Source: Aestuariivivens insulae | Lineage (GTDB): Bacteria > Bacteroidota > Bacteroidia > Flavobacteriales > Flavobacteriaceae | Reading direction: 5' to 3' | DNA: 64,000 nt | Assembly: GCF_022662195.1 (NCBI RefSeq) | Contig: NZ_JAKMCS010000008.1 | Span: 62,001-126,000, forward strand | Shown: positions 61,064-64,000 of the stretch, in pieces | Layout of the letters: each line of letters opens with the position of its first letter | How positions within the stretch are numbered: position 1 is the first letter of the stretch | Translations under genes and position numbers: made by a program | Notes under the pieces: model-generated | Database searches by the model: none | The model's input: only the letters and a program-made list of their open reading frames with translations | Told to the model about the DNA's origin: nothing

Positions 61064-62254
61064 ATGAATTTACACGAATATCAAGGTAAGGAAATATTAA
61101 GTAGTTTTGGAGTGCGTATTCAACGTGGTATTGTAGCACAGAACGCAAGTGAAGCCGTAGAAGCAGCAAAACAATTAACAGAAGAAACCGGTACGGGTTG
61201 GCATGTTATAAAGGCACAAGTTCATGCAGGAGGACGTGGTAAAGGAGGCGGTGTTAAGCTTGCCAAGAATTTGCAGGAAGTAGAAGAGTTAGCAGGACAA
61301 ATTATAGGAATGAACTTGGTTACACCTCAAACATCTGCTGAAGGAAAAAAGGTGCATCAAGTATTAGTAGCTGAAGATGTTTATTATCCTGGTGAGAGTG
61401 AAACCAGTGAGTTTTACATGTCTGTTTTATTGAATAGAGCGAATGGACGCAATATGATTATGTATTCTACTGAAGGTGGAATGGATATTGAAACTGTTGC
61501 TGAAGAAACGCCACATTTAATATTTACTGAAGAAATAGATCCAACTATCGGTTTTATGCCATTTCAAGCAAGACGTGTGGCTTTTAATTTAGGATTGTCT
61601 GGCGTGGCTTTTAAGGAAATGACCAAATTCGTTACCGCTTTATATACAGCGTATGTGAAATCGGATTCTTCGTTATTTGAAATCAACCCAGTGTTAAAGA
61701 CCAGCGATAATAAAATCATGGCCGTTGATGCTAAAGTTACGATTGATGATAATGCACTATACCGCCATAAGGATTATGCCGAACTAAGGGATTTACGTGA
61801 AGAAAATCCTGTTGAGGTTGAAGCTAAGGAAGTTGGCCTAAACTATGTCGACCTTGATGGTAATGTAGGTTGTATGGTTAATGGAGCAGGATTGGCTATG
61901 GCAACTATGGATTTAATTAAACAAGCAGGAGGGGAGCCCGCCAACTTTTTGGATGTTGGTGGTACCGCAGATGCCGCTAGAGTTGAAGCCGCTTTTAAAA
62001 TTATATTGAAAGACCCTGCTGTAAAAGCTATTTTAATTAACATTTTTGGAGGTATTGTACGTTGCGACCGTGTGGCCCAAGGTGTTATTGATGCTTACAA
62101 AAATATGGGTAACATCAATGTGCCTATCATTGTTAGGTTACAAGGAACTAATGCCGATATCGCAAAAGAATTAATTGACAATTCTGGATTAGATGTACTA
62201 AGTGCAACCGAATTCCAGGAAGCTGCAGATAAAGTACAGCAAGTATTAGCTTAG
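61064..62254 (+). CDS. sucC: Succinyl-CoA synthetase (ADP-forming) beta subunit
   Basis: The 396-residue ATP-grasp subunit begins MNLHEYQGKEIL, a near-universal SucC start. It has VKAQVHAGGRGKGGGVKL, MSVLLNRANGRNMIMYSTEGGMDIE, FEINPVL, NGAGLAMATMD and the C-terminal FGGIVRCDRVAQGVI segment. It makes ATP and succinate from succinyl-CoA in the TCA cycle. The alpha subunit gene sucD is not adjacent: a terminator and a small exported protein follow, so the two subunits are encoded apart, as in many Flavobacteriia. Confidence 0.97.
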   Translation: MNLHEYQGKEILSSFGVRIQRGIVAQNASEAVEAAKQLTEETGTGWHVIKAQVHAGGRGKGGGVKLAKNLQEVEELAGQIIGMNLVTPQTSAEGKKVHQVLVAEDVYYPGESETSEFYMSVLLNRANGRNMIMYSTEGGMDIETVAEETPHLIFTEEIDPTIGFMPFQARRVAFNLGLSGVAFKEMTKFVTALYTAYVKSDSSLFEINPVLKTSDNKIMAVDAKVTIDDNALYRHKDYAELRDLREENPVEVEAKEVGLNYVDLDGNVGCMVNGAGLAMATMDLIKQAGGEPANFLDVGGTADAARVEAAFKIILKDPAVKAILINIFGGIVRCDRVAQGVIDAYKNMGNINVPIIVRLQGTNADIAKELIDNSGLDVLSATEFQEAADKVQQVLA

Positions 62255-62301
62255 GCTTAATATTAGACTATAGATTCTTAACATATAAGTACAATTTTAT
62301 T

Positions 62302-62326
62302 AAGAGTAGTGTAAAGCACTACTCTT
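62302..62326 (+). terminator. sucC terminator
   Basis: AAGAGTAGTG (62302-62311) pairs perfectly with CACTACTCTT (62317-62326) around TAAAG, followed by TTTT. Confidence 0.9.
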
Positions 62327-62378
62327 TTTTGTTGCATAGTTTTGGAGTGAAAATAATAAGTAATTATTTAAACAAAAA

Positions 62379-62738
62379 ATGAAACGAAAAACTATGAAAA
62401 CAATTAAATTATTATCGGTACTGGCAATTCTGGCAAGTGTAAATTTGGGATTAGCATCCACTAATCCAGAACATGAAAATCCTAAAGGGAAAACAATTGC
62501 AGTTGAAATTCAACAGCTTTTAAGCAAGTCTAATTTGTTAGTAGAAGAAGACGTGATGGCCAAAGTCTATTTTACTATTAATTCCAAGAACGAGATTGTT
62601 GTTTTAACCGTAAACTCTGAATCATTAGTATTGGAAGAATTTATAAAATCCAGATTGAATTATAGTAAAGTAAAAACGAAAAGTGTCCAACAAGGAAAAA
62701 GGTATGTTATTCCTGTGAAGTTAGAAGCACAATTATAG
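62379..62738 (+). CDS. Small exported protein with TonB-C-like fold, unknown role
   Basis: The 119-residue product (or 114 from the second ATG at 62394, which gives a cleaner signal peptide) has a signal peptide ending near LGLAS. The mature part runs through IAVEIQQLL, DVMAKVYFTINSKNEIVVLTVNSES, and VQQGKRYVIPVKLEA. The alternation of strands and one helix recalls the TonB C-terminal/energy-transducer fold often seen in small flavobacterial secreted proteins, but the similarity is weak. It sits alone between sucC and a converging small gene. Function unknown. Confidence 0.7.
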   Translation: MKRKTMKTIKLLSVLAILASVNLGLASTNPEHENPKGKTIAVEIQQLLSKSNLLVEEDVMAKVYFTINSKNEIVVLTVNSESLVLEEFIKSRLNYSKVKTKSVQQGKRYVIPVKLEAQL

Positions 62739-62760
62739 AAGATTTAAAAAAAGTAAAATG

Positions 62761-62786
62761 AAGCTCTTAATTTATTTTAAGGGCTT
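62761..62786. terminator. Imperfect terminator between two converging small genes
   Basis: AAGCTCTTAA (62761-62770) pairs with TTAAGGGCTT (62777-62786) with one mismatch, flanked by A and T tracts. The right arm overlaps the end of the 62772 gene. Confidence 0.55.
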
Positions 62787-63014
62787 TTCTTTTTTGGGCA
62801 TGGGGCCACGCATATGGATAACCAGGCCATTTAAAAAATTCCTTAAAATTTGATCGCCACATTCTACATATTTAGGATGGTCTTCCTTTCTAAAAAAAGC
62901 ACCTAATTCGCTTTTGGAAATCCTAAAGTCAACAAGCTTTAGAATGTCCACAATATCGCTGTCCTTTAATTTGAGCGCTACACGCAATTTTTTTAATATA
63001 TCGTTATTTGTCAT
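62772..63014 (-). CDS. DUF1456 protein, single-repeat form
   Basis: The 80-residue protein carries one DUF1456 (YehS-type) unit: NNDILKKLRVALKLKDSDIVDILKL, then ISKSELGAFFRKEDHPKYVECGDQILRNFLNGL. E. coli YehS has two such units in about 156 residues; this gene has one and a short basic tail. No break or frameshift is visible, so it is probably a natural short form. Function unknown. Confidence 0.82.
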   Translation of the reverse strand: MTNNDILKKLRVALKLKDSDIVDILKLVDFRISKSELGAFFRKEDHPKYVECGDQILRNFLNGLVIHMRGPMPKKEKPLK

Positions 63015-63393
63015 TTTTATGAACCTCTATTAGTTCTATGTCGAGTTTTTATCACTATCTGAATAAAATCGACGCTTTCTAGAATTTTTAGAATTTTTAG
63101 AATTTTTCAAAGATACTTCAATAAAATTATTTAAGAGGTTAAAGTGATTTAAAATTCAATAATATTTATATTGTTGAAAATCAGATAATTAAAACGCTTT
63201 TGGTTTTGATGAAATGGGTGTTAAGTAGCAAAAAGATATCGGTTTTCCTAGCCCTCATTTTTATTTTCTTTGATAAAGTTATAAAAAATGGCGATAAAGT
63301 GCGTCTCTGTTTTCGATGAGATACATTATATCAACGATTATAAATGTAAGGTTTTGAGTATCTTTATAGTATAATTAATTAATCCTCCTCAAA
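63015..63393. other. Gene-free interval with a 9-base tandem repeat
   Basis: This 379-base region between divergent small genes has no coding frame of note. AGAATTTTT occurs three times in tandem at 63081-63107, close to the start of the 62772 gene. Nothing else was recognised. Confidence 0.6.
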
Positions 63394-63795
63394 ATGATTA
63401 ATAGAGTTGAAAAATTGAGCTTACTTTCTGAAATGATAGCATTTGCGAAGTATGACAAAGAGATTAATAATATTGAGTATAACTTTCTTTTGGGTGTAGC
63501 AAAACAGTTGGATATTGCCCGCGAAGATTTTGATTATTTAATAGAACACCCTGTAACTTATACTCATTTAAAATCTCATAGCGAACGTATTGTACAGTTC
63601 CATAGACTGGTACTTTTAATGAATATAGATAGTGAGAGCTCAAGATCTGGAGCAATAAAACTATATAATTTTGGTCTACGAATGGGGTTGAGCCATGAGT
63701 CGATTAGTAAAGTACTTTATTTAATGGAAAGTTTTCCGAATAAAATTGTACCACCAGACGTACTTATAGATATTTTTAAAACACAATATAATTAG
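63394..63795 (+). CDS. TerB-like helical protein next to uvrB
   Basis: The 133-residue all-helical protein has a first half (KLSLLSEMIAFAKYDKEINNIEYNFLLGVAKQLDIAREDFDYLI) like the TerB tellurite-resistance fold, with an acidic pair in the first loop. The remaining helices are rich in serine and leucine. There is no signal peptide. It is convergent with uvrB, as is common in Flavobacteriia. A metal or stress role is only suggested by the fold. Confidence 0.7.
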   Translation: MINRVEKLSLLSEMIAFAKYDKEINNIEYNFLLGVAKQLDIAREDFDYLIEHPVTYTHLKSHSERIVQFHRLVLLMNIDSESSRSGAIKLYNFGLRMGLSHESISKVLYLMESFPNKIVPPDVLIDIFKTQYN

Positions 63796-63821
63796 TATTT
63801 ATTGGTTTGAATTCTAATTTG

Positions 63822-63856
63822 GAAGCGCTAAAGGGATTTTAAACTTTTAGCGCTTC
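63822..63856. terminator. Shared terminator overlapping the uvrB stop
   Basis: GAAGCGCTAAA (63822-63832) pairs with TTTAGCGCTTC (63846-63856). The uvrB stop codon (63839-63841) falls in the loop. T-rich sequence follows on the plus side. Confidence 0.7.
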
Positions 63857-64000
63857 TATTTTATTTTGGTATAGCTTAATGTCGTCCCGTAGTTTTGCTG
63901 CGGTGATAAAATCTAAAGCTTTAGCGGCTTCCTCCATTAATTTTCGTTTGTCCCTAATTTTCTTTTCCAATTCTGGTTTGGTAAGGTACTCACTCTCTGG
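63839..64000 (-). CDS. uvrB: Excinuclease ABC subunit B, C-terminal end
   Basis: The minus strand is open from the right edge to the stop at 63839, giving 53 residues. They include EKKIRDKRKLMEEAAKALDF and ITAAKLRDDI, the UVR domain at the C-terminus of UvrB, which contacts UvrC in nucleotide excision repair. The rest of the gene lies outside the window. Confidence 0.9.
   Translation of the reverse strand, partial: PESEYLTKPELEKKIRDKRKLMEEAAKALDFITAAKLRDDIKLYQNKIEALKV

Overview
This window comes from a member of the Flavobacteriaceae or a close relative (Bacteroidota). The evidence is AT-rich DNA, many promoters with the Bacteroidota TAnnTTTG -7 element, a type IX secretion cargo protein, bacillithiol synthesis (bshA), a fused ccoNO cbb3 oxidase gene, a split-domain FadN-type beta-oxidation protein, and lipoproteins with flavobacterial signal peptides. 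No rRNA, tRNA, CRISPR array, prophage or insertion sequence was found.

Layout. 1-5.4 kb: the 3' part of a phosphocholine-type phospholipase C, a nitronate monooxygenase-like flavoprotein with a PPOX flavoprotein, and a three-domain fasciclin lipoprotein. 5.4-12.6 kb: GMP reductase, a heptamer repeat array, RidA, LptD, a cell-wall amidase and an MlaD-type lipid transport protein. 12.6-15 kb: two iron-sulfur genes that together resemble one membrane ETF:menaquinone oxidoreductase. 15-33.5 kb: housekeeping genes (SerB, a GH3/serine hydrolase fusion, BshA, LpxH-like phosphoesterase, AroC, a dicarboxylate symporter, a mercaptopyruvate sulfurtransferase, DapD, RuvX, peptide deformylase) mixed with small envelope proteins. 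33.8-47 kb: a low-oxygen block with sodC, anaerobic hemN, a universal stress protein, the complete cco cbb3 oxidase cluster (assembly factors, structural genes and the copper ATPase) and a divergent Fnr-type regulator. 47-52.6 kb: a large BNR-repeat secreted protein, a YdeI-like protein and an M1 peptidase. 52.7-59.5 kb: a MarR-fadN-fadA-fadE beta-oxidation operon. 59.6-64 kb: lysA, sucC, small proteins and the 3' end of uvrB.

How it fits together. Three palindromes of the form TGAY-N4-GTCA precede hemN, ccoS and ccoI, each at nearly the same distance from a -7 element, so the Fnr-type protein at 46327 probably activates haem synthesis and cbb3 oxidase together. A MarR-type palindrome lies in front of the marR-fad operon and its 14-base core recurs in front of the gene at 2187, joining these into one likely regulon. 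The split iron-sulfur complex would carry electrons from the acyl-CoA dehydrogenase (via an ETF outside the window) into the quinone pool that feeds the cbb3 branch.

The most unusual structure is in the fad operon. Two four-helix-bundle (S23/IVS-type) ORFs sit in its two gene junctions. Each is bracketed by a different perfect 10-base inverted repeat made of degenerate AAG-type heptamers, and one ORF has a probable one-base frameshift. A free array of 17 such heptamers lies at 6582-6700, and shorter arrays occur elsewhere. Together they suggest a small repeat-associated mobile cassette.
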